Shown here piece by piece: positions 49,840-57,811 of a stretch of DNA of 64,000 bases (its first letter is position 1; the number at the start of each line of letters is the position of its first letter). The translations under genes and the position numbers were made by a program. The stretch is taken from positions 50,393-114,392 of the forward strand of contig CAKUCW010000004.1 of the NCBI GenBank assembly GCA_934643825.1. Direction: 5' to 3'. This stretch comes from an uncultured Clostridia bacterium. GTDB taxonomy: Bacteria; Bacillota; Clostridia; Christensenellales; Aristaeellaceae. The notes below the pieces were generated by a model. That model had not been told where the DNA came from. It ran no database searches and saw only the letters and a list, made by a program, of their open reading frames with translations.

Positions 49840-50865
49840 ATGGAAAAAATCAAAGTCGTTCAATATGGATGCGGTAAGATGAGCAGGTATATCTTGCGCT
49901 ATCTGCATGAGCATGGCGCACAGATTGTCGGCGCAATTGACGTCAATCCGGAAATCGTCGGGCAGGATGTCGGCGATTTCGCCGGACTGGGTATCAAAAC
50001 CGGCGTCATCATCCGTGAGGACGCGGACGGCGTGCTGGATGAGTGCGACGCGGATGTTGCGATTGTGACCCTGTTCAGCTTTATCGACGATATCTATGAC
50101 CACGTCGAAAAGTGCGTTCGCCGCGGCATTAACGTCATCACCACCTGCGAGGAAGCCATCTACCCCTGGACGACGTCCGCCGCGCAGATCAATCGGCTCG
50201 ACGCGCTTGCCAAGAAAACCGGATGCACCATCACCGGCAGCGGCATGCAGGATATTTTCTGGATCAACATGGTTGCGCTCCTTGCGGGCGGTTGTCACCG
50301 CATCACCAAAATCAAGGGCGCGTACAGCTACAACGTCGATGAATACGGCTTGGCACTTGCGAAGGCGCACGGCTGCGACCTGACGCCGGAGGAATTCGAG
50401 CAGCAGATTGCCCATCCGGTTTCCTTTGAGCCGTCCTATGCGTGGAACGCCAGCGAAGCCCTCTGCCATCAGCTGGGGCTGACCGTTCGATCCATCGGGC
50501 AAAAGCATGTTCCGTGTATCATCGATCACAACATTGAATCCGCGACGCTGGGCAAGGTCATCAAGGCGGGACGCTGCATCGGCATGCGTGCCGTCGTGAC
50601 CATCGAAACCATGCAGGGCATCACCATCGAGGAGGAAACCATCGGCAAGGTCTATGAGCCGAACGACGGCGATTTGTGCGACTGGAAGATTTTCGGAGAA
50701 CCGGATACCGAGTTCCATGTCGTCAAGCCTGCTACCGTTGAGCATACCTGCGCCACGGTCGTCAACCGCCTGCCGAGCCTTCTGCGTGCGCCCGCCGGTT
50801 ATGTGACCGCAGACCAGCTCGAACCGCCGCAGTATCTGACATATCCGATGGAGCTTTATTGCTGA
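49840..50865 (+). CDS. DapB-N-type NAD(P)-dependent dehydrogenase (2,4-diaminopentanoate dehydrogenase-like)
   Basis: A 341-residue cytoplasmic oxidoreductase with a dihydrodipicolinate-reductase-type Rossmann start (KIKVVQYGCGKMSRYILRYL, GAIDVNPEIVGQDVG), AIVTLFSFIDDIYDHVEKCV and TGSGMQDIFWINMVALLAGG. These are features of the amino-acid or diamine dehydrogenases related to 2,4-diaminopentanoate dehydrogenase of ornithine fermentation. No other ornithine-fermentation gene is near, so the substrate is open. GGGAGAG is 7 nt before the ATG at 49840; an upstream ATG at 49798 has no ribosome site. Confidence 0.85.
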   Translation: MEKIKVVQYGCGKMSRYILRYLHEHGAQIVGAIDVNPEIVGQDVGDFAGLGIKTGVIIREDADGVLDECDADVAIVTLFSFIDDIYDHVEKCVRRGINVITTCEEAIYPWTTSAAQINRLDALAKKTGCTITGSGMQDIFWINMVALLAGGCHRITKIKGAYSYNVDEYGLALAKAHGCDLTPEEFEQQIAHPVSFEPSYAWNASEALCHQLGLTVRSIGQKHVPCIIDHNIESATLGKVIKAGRCIGMRAVVTIETMQGITIEEETIGKVYEPNDGDLCDWKIFGEPDTEFHVVKPATVEHTCATVVNRLPSLLRAPAGYVTADQLEPPQYLTYPMELYC

Positions 50866-50912
50866 TGCAGAGCATGAAAGCCGCACACACACGGACAGCT
50901 TTATGCGTTTCC

Positions 50913-51017
50913 TATCCATCAAAAAAACAGGCACGGGGTCAAGCCCGTGCCTGCGTTCATTCTGCCTGTAAAGAATGATGAAAGGGAATTACTGGTTCGC
51001 CGCGGCGTTCACACCGG
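50913..51017. repeat. 105-bp direct repeat, left copy, with terminator
   Basis: Nearly identical to 52613-52716 (one A fewer in an A-run and one A/G change). It holds a terminator for minus-strand transcripts (CAGGCACGGG/CCCGTGCCTG, 50928-50953, with the A-run at 50921-50927) and the last 10 codons of the anti-sigma gene. Confidence 0.95.
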
Positions 51018-51996
51018 AAGCGGGACGAATTACGAAATCGACAAACCCTTGTTCACCGCCTGTGTACAGTTGCATGTCATCCATCCCTTCTGTATACTCT
51101 ACTACGGAATAAGTCAATCTGCATGGAATAATTTCGTCTTTCAGTTTTGCGCGTATAGCCTGTGCAGCGTGGATTCTTTCCTCTGCGTAATCTTTCATGT
51201 CTGGATATTGTTCGCTCCATTCTTTCATTTTTTGATCGAACTCTTCGTTGAGCCAATCCAGATCAACCTCTTCAATGAATATGATATCGCCTTCCGGAGT
51301 GCGAAGCATGTCTGAAGAACCAGAGACATCCAGAGTTCCGTCAAACAGAGTGATTTCTTTTCTATCAATCAGCAGCAGTTTTTTTGTGCTGTCATCCATC
51401 ATCTGCATCGGCGGTCCATAACGCAAGGAACCGGTATAGCCGTCTGTATCCGGAGAACGCCATAACCAGTGCATGGCTCGATCCTCGCTGTCATCTGTTG
51501 CCGTGGTTGAACCGCCTTCGCCGATATATGCGCCATCCGTATCCAGTGCCCACATGCTGTGCAATTCATATTGTGCGGGATTCTTCGGCGAAACTTTAAA
51601 AGAGATGGTCAGTTTTTCAGCTTCCGGAGTCCAAGAAACATCTTGAACGGATACATCGACCAGACTGTTTTCTGATTGAGTCTGTTCAGGGTTCTCGGCC
51701 AGATTCGCCATGACAGCCTCGTAGATTTCAGGCTGATGGTCGCGCAATGCACTGCCCCGATTATTGTAGTACCAATCCTGATTATAGAGTATTCCCGCCG
51801 CCAAAGCGGTGATGGTAATGACAGATAATATAAGAAGAATAATAAAGGCAAGCGATACCTTTTTGACCATAGGTTCTTCTCCTTTCGCGTGTGCAAGAAC
51901 CCGCTGCGTGAGCCATGGATCTTCCTGCACATGCGATAGAGAATGATTCACTGCCTTCTGGACTCGTTCCTGTTCCTCATGCAGGGTCATAATCAT
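50989..51996 (-). CDS. Membrane anti-sigma factor-like protein (second pair)
   Basis: A 335-residue protein with a cytoplasmic N-terminus (about 1-45, EDPWLTQRVLAHAK), one membrane helix (about 46-68, LAFIILLILSVITITALAAG) and a large outer domain with DVSWTPEAEKLTISFKVSP. Its N-terminus resembles the anti-sigma protein at 1815-3092. GGGAGG is 5 nt before the ATG at 51996, which overlaps the end of the sigma gene by 20 nt. The last residues GVNAAANQ are identical to the end of the adjacent flavoprotein, because both genes end inside the same 105-bp repeat; the native C-terminus has apparently been replaced. Confidence 0.78.
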   Translation of the reverse strand: MIMTLHEEQERVQKAVNHSLSHVQEDPWLTQRVLAHAKGEEPMVKKVSLAFIILLILSVITITALAAGILYNQDWYYNNRGSALRDHQPEIYEAVMANLAENPEQTQSENSLVDVSVQDVSWTPEAEKLTISFKVSPKNPAQYELHSMWALDTDGAYIGEGGSTTATDDSEDRAMHWLWRSPDTDGYTGSLRYGPPMQMMDDSTKKLLLIDRKEITLFDGTLDVSGSSDMLRTPEGDIIFIEEVDLDWLNEEFDQKMKEWSEQYPDMKDYAEERIHAAQAIRAKLKDEIIPCRLTYSVVEYTEGMDDMQLYTGGEQGFVDFVIRPASGVNAAANQ

Positions 51997-52498
51997 CACT
52001 TCCTCCCAAAGCAAAGCGCAGTTTCTTTCTTGCACGGTTCAAGCGGCTGCCTACAGCCTGACGAGATATTCCGAGGGTTTCGGCGGCTTCTTCGTAAGCC
52101 ATTCCTTGCAGCCAGCAAAGCAGAGCGACTTCTCTTAATTTTACAGGAAGATTCATGATTTCTGTCGTCAGCTCATCATCTTCTGCGGCGGCAGGAGCAG
52201 AGCGTTCCGTAATCATGTCCAATGTGACGGTTCGATCGATATATCTGAACCATCCGGTTCTATAAACGTTTTTACAGGTATTGATCGCTATGCGTGTCAG
52301 CCAAGTTTTTTCGGAGGAATCAGCTCGAAAGCTGTCCAAATTCCGGTAGGCTTTGATGAATGTTTCCTGTACCGCATCTTTCGCCTGCTCCTCATCGTGT
52401 AGATACATTATGCAAAGACGGAGCAGTGGAAGCTGGTACAAGAATATCATATGTTCAATTCTTTTTTCTTTACTGTCTGGGCCCTTGACAGTTTCCAC
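51977..52498 (-). CDS. ECF RNA polymerase sigma factor (second pair)
   Basis: A 173-residue ECF sigma factor. Region 2 (about 25-85) has EEQAKDAVQETFIKAYRNLD and KTWLTRIAINTCKN; region 4 (about 115-165) has MAYEEAAETLGISRQAVGSR as helix-turn-helix. The GTG at 52498 is preferred because AGGTGGTGAGG lies just upstream; an ATG at 52519 would leave no ribosome site. It is paired with the membrane anti-sigma gene and is paralogous to the pair at 1815-3604. A GTCTA motif lies 30 bp upstream of the start, as in the other pair, hinting at a shared autoregulated promoter element. Confidence 0.92.
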   Translation of the reverse strand: METVKGPDSKEKRIEHMIFLYQLPLLRLCIMYLHDEEQAKDAVQETFIKAYRNLDSFRADSSEKTWLTRIAINTCKNVYRTGWFRYIDRTVTLDMITERSAPAAAEDDELTTEIMNLPVKLREVALLCWLQGMAYEEAAETLGISRQAVGSRLNRARKKLRFALGGSDDYDPA

Positions 52499-52612
52499 GG
52501 CAACCTCACCACCTTTCATCTATTAGACACAAAAAGCAGAGAAAACGCAACATCAATTCAACGATTTTGCTATTTTTTGTTCGGGTATTCGGACAGGTAG
52601 GATTTCTGTTTT

Positions 52613-52716
52613 TATCCATCAAAAAACAGGCACGGGGTCAAGCCCGTGCCTGCGTTCATTCTGCCTGTAAAGAATGATGGAAGGGAATTACTGGTTCGCC
52701 GCGGCGTTCACACCGG
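52613..52716. repeat. 104-bp direct repeat, right copy, with terminator
   Basis: This is the counterpart of 50913-51017. It contains the 3' end of the flavoprotein gene and its terminator (CAGGCACGGG/CCCGTGCCTG, 52627-52652, A-run on the left giving a T-run on the minus strand). Confidence 0.95.
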
Positions 52717-54730
52717 CGATACGGCCGAAGGTGAAGATGTCAGCCTCAGCGTTGCCGCCCAGACGGTTGCCCGCGTGGACGCCGCCGGTGACTTCGCCAG
52801 CCGCCCACAGACCGCTGATGGCTTCGCCGTTGGCATTCAGAACATGCGCCTCGCTGTCGATCTTCACGCCGCCCATGGTGTGGTGGAGGGAAGCCTTGCG
52901 CGGGCTGATGACGAAGCCGCGGTTCGGATCTGCTTCGATGGCATCGATGTCGATCGCGCCGGCAAGCACTTCCTTGCCGAAGTCCGGATCATTCTGAGAA
53001 GCGACATAGCTGTTGTACTTCTCGATGGTTGCGCGGAGAGCTTCCTCGGTGAAGTTCGGGTTCGCGCCGCCGGCGGTCTTCTTGGAATTCTCCGCCAGCT
53101 CAGCCAGCGTGGAACCATACCAGACATGACCGTTGTCCACCATGTTCTGCACGGTGGTGCCGAACAGAGTGTTATCCAGAGAAGCACCGAGAAGCTCGCC
53201 GTTTTCGTTGGTTTCGCTGCCCGCGTAGATGATGTAGAAGATGCTGCCGTCCAGCGCAAGGGAAGCCTTGGTCAGCACGTCGCGCTCGGCGTACTCGTTG
53301 ACGAAGCGGTTGCCTTCGCCGTCAATCCAAATCTGCTGGGAAGCGTCGCCCCAGATGCCGTCGGTCATGGTGCCCTTGACCGGAGAGGAGGAAGGCATCA
53401 TCTGAACGATTTCAAGACCGGTGGTGTCCGCGCCGACTGCCGTTGCCATCACGATGCCGTCGCCCTTGTTGGTGCCGACGTTGGTGGTGAGCATATGGCT
53501 GCTCAGGCTGTCGCCCCAGTAGTTGTCGTATTCCTTCACCATGGTCGGGTTGGCGCAGTAGCCGCCGCTGGCAAGCACGACGCCGTTGGTCACGTTGATG
53601 GTGATGTTGGTGCCGTTGACCTTCTGCGCGGTCGCGCCGACGATCTTGCCGTTTTCATCCGCCAGCAGAGAGGTGGCGGCGGTTTCGGTGTAGATGGTCA
53701 CGCCCGCTTTTTCGGCGCTGTCCTTCAGGATGGAGATCAGCTCCGTGCTGGCGGAAACGCGATGGGTGCGCGGCCACATGGCGCCCAGAACGGTGAACAG
53801 GCCGGAGGAAGCGTCCGCGCCGTTGGCGGCGTATACGCCGATGCTGTCGAGCCACTTGAACGCGTCGAGGGAATTTTCAGCGAGGGTACGCGCAAGGGTG
53901 ATGTCGGAGGCGACCCAGCTGCCATCCAGCAGCTGACGCAGACCGCCGACATAGATGTGCCACATGTGCAGGGAAACGGAGTCAAAGCCCGGCATATCCA
54001 CGCCCGCAGTCTTGCCCTCGTTCGCGGCATAGAAATCGGTGATATCCTGCTGGAGCTGGGTCAGAACCTCTTCCCACTCCGGGAACACGTCAAACTTCAG
54101 GCTCGGATCGCTGTGGTCGAGCGCGAGATAGCCGTCCATCGTGTTCTTCTGCGCGACAGTCAGGATGACGCCCTTCTGCGCTTCCGGATCGACGGTGTTG
54201 TACGCGCCGCCAGCCATCATGGTGTTGCCGCCCAGGAAAGAGCTTTTTTCAACCAGAATGACCTTCGCGCCGCCCTGCGCCGCGGAGATCGCCGCGGACA
54301 GACCGGCTCCGCCGCCGCCGACAACCAGCACGTCGGCATCCCAAACCTCATCCTCGCCGGCAGGCTCGGAGTAGGCGTTCGCCTTCAGCGCGTCGGCATC
54401 CAGACCGGCAGCCTTGGCAGCGTTGGCAGCCGCACGCATGATGGCGTTGCTCGCCAGCGTCGCGCCGGTTACGGCGTCCAGCGTGGTGGTCTGATGCTCC
54501 ACCATCAGCTGCGGCAGACGCTCCATGGCGACGCCCGCGATGTTGGCGGTCTCGTGGCATTCGGTCAGCTCGACGTTTTTGATAACGCCGTCTTCGACGG
54601 TCATGGCAACCGTTACGGTGCCCTGCATGCCGATGGAAGAACCTTCGTAGACCTCCGCAGACGCGCCGACGCAGGCGGTCAGCAGCATCGCAAGGCACAG
54701 CAGGCAGGCGAGGAGCTTGGAGTTTTTCAT
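52688..54730 (-). CDS. Secreted flavoprotein reductase: FMN-binding plus FAD-binding domain (fumarate reductase-like)
   Basis: A 680-residue exported enzyme. The signal sequence contains a lipobox LTAC (17-20) followed by VGASA, so it is either a lipoprotein or cleaved after ASA. An FMN_bind domain (about 30-110) has TGAT at 88-91; a FAD_binding_2 domain begins DADVLVVGGGGAGLSAAISA (131-150). It has GGNTMMAGGAYN and the reductase C-terminus HHTMGGVKIDSEAHVLNANG, ISGLWAAGEVTGGVHAGNRLGG. This is the classic extracellular fumarate/organic-acid reductase layout. The ATG at 54730 is taken; a TTG at 54739 is less likely. A MerR regulator gene lies upstream on the same strand. Its 3' end and terminator are duplicated downstream. 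Confidence 0.93.
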   Translation of the reverse strand: MKNSKLLACLLCLAMLLTACVGASAEVYEGSSIGMQGTVTVAMTVEDGVIKNVELTECHETANIAGVAMERLPQLMVEHQTTTLDAVTGATLASNAIMRAAANAAKAAGLDADALKANAYSEPAGEDEVWDADVLVVGGGGAGLSAAISAAQGGAKVILVEKSSFLGGNTMMAGGAYNTVDPEAQKGVILTVAQKNTMDGYLALDHSDPSLKFDVFPEWEEVLTQLQQDITDFYAANEGKTAGVDMPGFDSVSLHMWHIYVGGLRQLLDGSWVASDITLARTLAENSLDAFKWLDSIGVYAANGADASSGLFTVLGAMWPRTHRVSASTELISILKDSAEKAGVTIYTETAATSLLADENGKIVGATAQKVNGTNITINVTNGVVLASGGYCANPTMVKEYDNYWGDSLSSHMLTTNVGTNKGDGIVMATAVGADTTGLEIVQMMPSSSPVKGTMTDGIWGDASQQIWIDGEGNRFVNEYAERDVLTKASLALDGSIFYIIYAGSETNENGELLGASLDNTLFGTTVQNMVDNGHVWYGSTLAELAENSKKTAGGANPNFTEEALRATIEKYNSYVASQNDPDFGKEVLAGAIDIDAIEADPNRGFVISPRKASLHHTMGGVKIDSEAHVLNANGEAISGLWAAGEVTGGVHAGNRLGGNAEADIFTFGRIAGVNAAANQ

Positions 54731-54860
54731 TTGAAACAAATCCCCCTTAACCAGTTGTGAAAAAAGTGGACAGCCGCCTTTTCATGTACAGGCTTGGCGG
54801 CGATGAGGGGATTATAATCCTGTAAGCAACTTACAAGTCAAGGATTTAACGTAGAAAATT

Positions 54861-55664
54861 TCACAAATTGCGATAAGCGATGCCCATCCACAATCCGTGC
54901 AGCCGTTTTCCGTTTAAAGTATGGGAATAGACGAAGCGGCCGATCATATCGCCGTAAGGCTCGACGCGCCTTTGACGGGCAAGGGCATACATCGGTTCCA
55001 GGTCTTCGCGGGTCATGGTTTTGAAGCTTTCCTTTTCAAACATGCAGGTCAGCATGTTTTCGCTTCCGTAATGTTCGGCGCATGCCGGCGGGGTATAGGA
55101 ACACGCCGAACAGTTGCGCTCGAGGATGCCGACGCCGAGGATGGGGTGGAACACATCGTCATGAGCCAGACTTTCCGCCGGAATTTTGGCGGCGAGGTAG
55201 CTGTATGGCAGGCGGTCGGTCAGCTCCTGCGTGGCGAGAATCTCCTCGCGGGTCAGCTCACGCGACAGATCGAAACTCCAAATCTCATAGTTGGCGAGCT
55301 GATCGGTAAAGGTCGCCTTTCCCGTGCCGCAGCCGAGCGTGCGCCAATACCGCTGCATTTCGCGCAGGCGGGCAAGGCGAATCTGTTCCAGACGAAGATG
55401 CTCTTCCAGCTCGCGCACATGCTCCTCGAGCCATATGCCCATCTCATTTACGCTTTGCCCGGACTGCGTCTGCGAGATTTCCTTCAGATTCATATCGAAA
55501 CTGCGCAGCATCAGCGCATTGCCGTATTCCAGCGCGTCATCCGGCTCAAAATTTCGATAGTTGTTTTCTTCGCAGCGTTCCGTCTGACCCAGCCCCAAAC
55601 GGTCGTAATAGCGGATCTTGCTGACGGGGACACCCAGCCGTTGGGCGAATTCGCTTGCGATCAT
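54861..55664 (-). CDS. MerR-family transcriptional regulator
   Basis: A 267-residue regulator with an N-terminal MerR helix-turn-helix (1-70: FAQRLGVPVSKIRYYDRLGL, YRNFEPDDALEYGNALML), a coiled coil (about 85-118, EEHVRELEEHLRLEQIRLARLREM) and a C-terminal domain of about 150 residues resembling GyrI-like effector domains. It contains CSACSYTPPACAEHY, which could bind a metal or thiol ligand. The ATG at 55664 has GGAGG 10 nt upstream. It lies between two flavoprotein genes on the same strand and may control them. A minus-strand TATACT lies just upstream, within a short inverted-repeat-like spacer. Confidence 0.88.
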   Translation of the reverse strand: MIASEFAQRLGVPVSKIRYYDRLGLGQTERCEENNYRNFEPDDALEYGNALMLRSFDMNLKEISQTQSGQSVNEMGIWLEEHVRELEEHLRLEQIRLARLREMQRYWRTLGCGTGKATFTDQLANYEIWSFDLSRELTREEILATQELTDRLPYSYLAAKIPAESLAHDDVFHPILGVGILERNCSACSYTPPACAEHYGSENMLTCMFEKESFKTMTREDLEPMYALARQRRVEPYGDMIGRFVYSHTLNGKRLHGLWMGIAYRNL

Positions 55665-55787
55665 GAGGGATACACCTCCGCGTCCTGTGATTGACAACAG
55701 TATAACATAAATCCGGATTTTCGCACAGTTTGTTTCGGCGGATTCAGCGGGAAAGGCGAATATGAAATCCGGCGGCGGGAAGGCATC

Positions 55788-55820
55788 AAAAAAGCCCTCG
55801 AAAGCACGAGGCTTTCGAGG
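55788..55820 (-). terminator. Terminator of the short flavoprotein gene
   Basis: A perfect 10-bp stem CCTCGAAAGC/GCTTTCGAGG (55796-55805 with 55811-55820) followed on the minus strand by GGGCTTTTTTG. Confidence 0.85.
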
Positions 55821-55883
55821 ACCGAGGTTGTCACAACAGGATTCGCCGCTTAAAGCAATCTGTTTGGATGACGGATTGTATGC

Positions 55884-56492
55884 TTATTTGCCAAGCGCAT
55901 TCTTCACGGCTTCACGCACGCCTTCGCAGGAGAAGGTGGCGCCGGAGCAGGCATACAGATCAAAGATCGGCAGGTTATCGCCGTTGTATACGCGACCGGT
56001 GGTGTCGATGACCAGACTGCCCAGCGTGTGGTTGATGCCCACCGTCTGCAGGCTGGCGTAGTAAGGACCGGACTTCCAGCTCTCGGCTGCCGCCTTGACG
56101 CTGTCGATCAGCCAATCCACATACTTGGTGGCAGAGTCGATATACAGACCGTATACGGCGGGCTGACCTACGCCGACGCCGCGGCGGATCGCCGTCGCGA
56201 ACATATCGACCATGGTCTCGTCATAGTCCCACTTCTGTATCACCTGCGTGTTGCAGGCGTGCATGCCGCCGGAGGCGCAGGTGGTGCCGCCGCCGACCAC
56301 GGACAGTTTTTCAACAAGCAGGATGTTGCGTGCGCCCGTTTCGCAAGCGCTGATGGCAGCCGTCATGCCCGCGGCACCGGCGCCGACGATCACGACATCT
56401 GCCTGCTGCGCAGCGGGAGCTGCCTGTGCAAGACCCACACCGGCACACAGAACAAGCTGTACGCACAACAGAAGAGCAAGGAACTTTTTCAT
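55884..56492 (-). CDS. Short secreted FAD-binding protein, an internally deleted flavoprotein reductase
   Basis: A 202-residue exported protein. The signal peptide (1-25) leads straight into a FAD Rossmann motif VVIVGAGAAGMTAAISAC (33-50) and VEKLSVVGGGTTCASGGMHA. After about 120 residues it jumps to TLGSLVIDTTGRVYNGDNLP and a C-terminal GVREAVKNALG, which in full-length relatives lie some 250-300 residues further on. Most of the capping/substrate domain is therefore missing while the frame is kept. Either it is a decaying gene or a minimal FAD protein. AAGGGG precedes the ATG at 56492. It has its own terminator. Confidence 0.75.
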   Translation of the reverse strand: MKKFLALLLCVQLVLCAGVGLAQAAPAAQQADVVIVGAGAAGMTAAISACETGARNILLVEKLSVVGGGTTCASGGMHACNTQVIQKWDYDETMVDMFATAIRRGVGVGQPAVYGLYIDSATKYVDWLIDSVKAAAESWKSGPYYASLQTVGINHTLGSLVIDTTGRVYNGDNLPIFDLYACSGATFSCEGVREAVKNALGK

Positions 56493-57372
56493 GGAGATTC
56501 CCCTTCCTATTTTTATTGGCACGGATCATCCCATGCCGAACGGCAGAGAGGGAGCATGCATACAGCGCAGTGCGATCATGCACCTTCTTTGGACACAATT
56601 TTTGTCACACTTCATGCGAAGATATACAGTCCTGACTCATCGCCAGTATAATATAACGGCACTTGTATTGTTAAGCTGAATACCGATAAAAATTAGTCAA
56701 AATATCGTAAATTGAAAATAACACTTTATATAAGAAGGCTAAAAACACGAGCCGGAATCTTTCGATGAAAAAAGGACGAATGGATTTGTTTGCTGAGTGC
56801 GAAAAGAAAGCATCATGCACACATTTTATATGGCAAACAGGGTGCGCCCGACCGTCCGGAGGGCGGTTCCCGATATCGTTGTATTTGCTGCGTGTTTTAC
56901 ATGACATTCCTTCCGTTTTTTGAATTAAATGAGCGTATACTTCTTTTTAAATATAGGATCACCAATGAGCTTGAAGTTTATTTCCTGTTGCCCGAATGCT
57001 TAGCCGTCCGTGGAATGGCGAGTTCAGATCAGCCGACATCCTTTGCCTGCCGCAGTGTTTCGTGAGAAGCAGCGCCGAGCGTAAAAAAGGCATGAACTGC
57101 AGAAAAAAGAAGCGGGAATGAGGCATCTGCCGCACGGTAAAAATCAATGATAACATTCTGTATTCATATTGTCTTATTTACCGTTCTGTGGTAAAATGAT
57201 CTGCGAAATATAATAGGAGCGAGGGTAGATAGATTGTCTCCATATTGGAGCGCAAGAGGCACCTCGTGAACCGTGACAGAAAGTGAGATGTGCGGAATGA
57301 TGACAGTTTGGACACACGGTGAAAAGCGGGATCATCCCGTGTTGATTTACGTCCCAGTCTGCCAAAAATAGA
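56493..57372. other. Gene-poor, AT-richer interval
   Basis: I see no convincing gene over almost 900 bp, only short open frames without ribosome sites. It marks the change from the GC-rich part of the window to the AT-rich polysaccharide locus. A TATAAT with an AGGAG behind it (57209-57219) is not followed by a gene. Confidence 0.5.
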
Positions 57373-57435
57373 CAGCCCTTTATAGGAGAACCTCATGATG
57401 CGGTTTTCTATAAAAGGGCTGTAATTAATTTTTCG
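57373..57435 (+). terminator. Long hairpin with T-run in the intergenic region
   Basis: acagccctttatag (57373-57386) and ctataaaagggctgt (57409-57423) with inner pairs form a strong stem, followed by aattaattttt. Confidence 0.7.
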
Positions 57436-57811
57436 GGAAGAGCGAGGCGCGGTCGAAAGCGAGTTGGCGGAGGCTGACCGAAGCGGATTGCAGCCGAGCG
57501 GGATGAATTCATGTGGATCAAATTGGCTGCTGAGGAATAGAAAGGATTTTACGGATTATGACAAAAGTTAAAGATGCTGTGATGCTCAGGGGTACTGATG
57601 ATGACATTCTTCACCTGTCGATTCTGCGCGTGAACCGCTGCATGGTGAAGCTGGAATATCTGCATGAAGCATGTTTTGGATGAAGGCTTTTCTTTGGGCA
57701 GCAATAATCCGATCTGGTTTTAAATCACTCATATTTCAAGACAATCTCTACATTGCGTTGACGATTAAAAAAACAGATAGATGACAAAAATAGAAGGGAA
57801 AAGAAAAAACT
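57436..57811. other. Leader region of the second polysaccharide locus
   Basis: No recognised gene apart from a possible 41-codon frame (57558-57683). The left part is GC-rich (gcgaggcgcggtcgaaagcg and similar) and looks like a fragment of older sequence; the right part is AT-rich leader of the sugar transferase gene. Confidence 0.4.
57558..57683 (+). CDS. Possible 41-residue peptide or gene fragment
   Basis: ATG at 57558 with GAAAGGA about 12 nt upstream opens a 41-codon frame (MLRGTDDDILHLSILRVNR is its core). I recognise no family. It may be a fragment of a larger gene. Confidence 0.25.
   Translation: MTKVKDAVMLRGTDDDILHLSILRVNRCMVKLEYLHEACFG

Noticed and set aside
52646..54760. A 704-codon plus-strand frame
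   Set aside because: Antisense to the FMN/FAD reductase gene; its start lies inside the 104-bp repeat.
56671..57396. Several short frames in the 56.5-57.8 kb gap
   Set aside because: None has a ribosome site, signal peptide or recognisable domain, and they overlap hairpins or one another.
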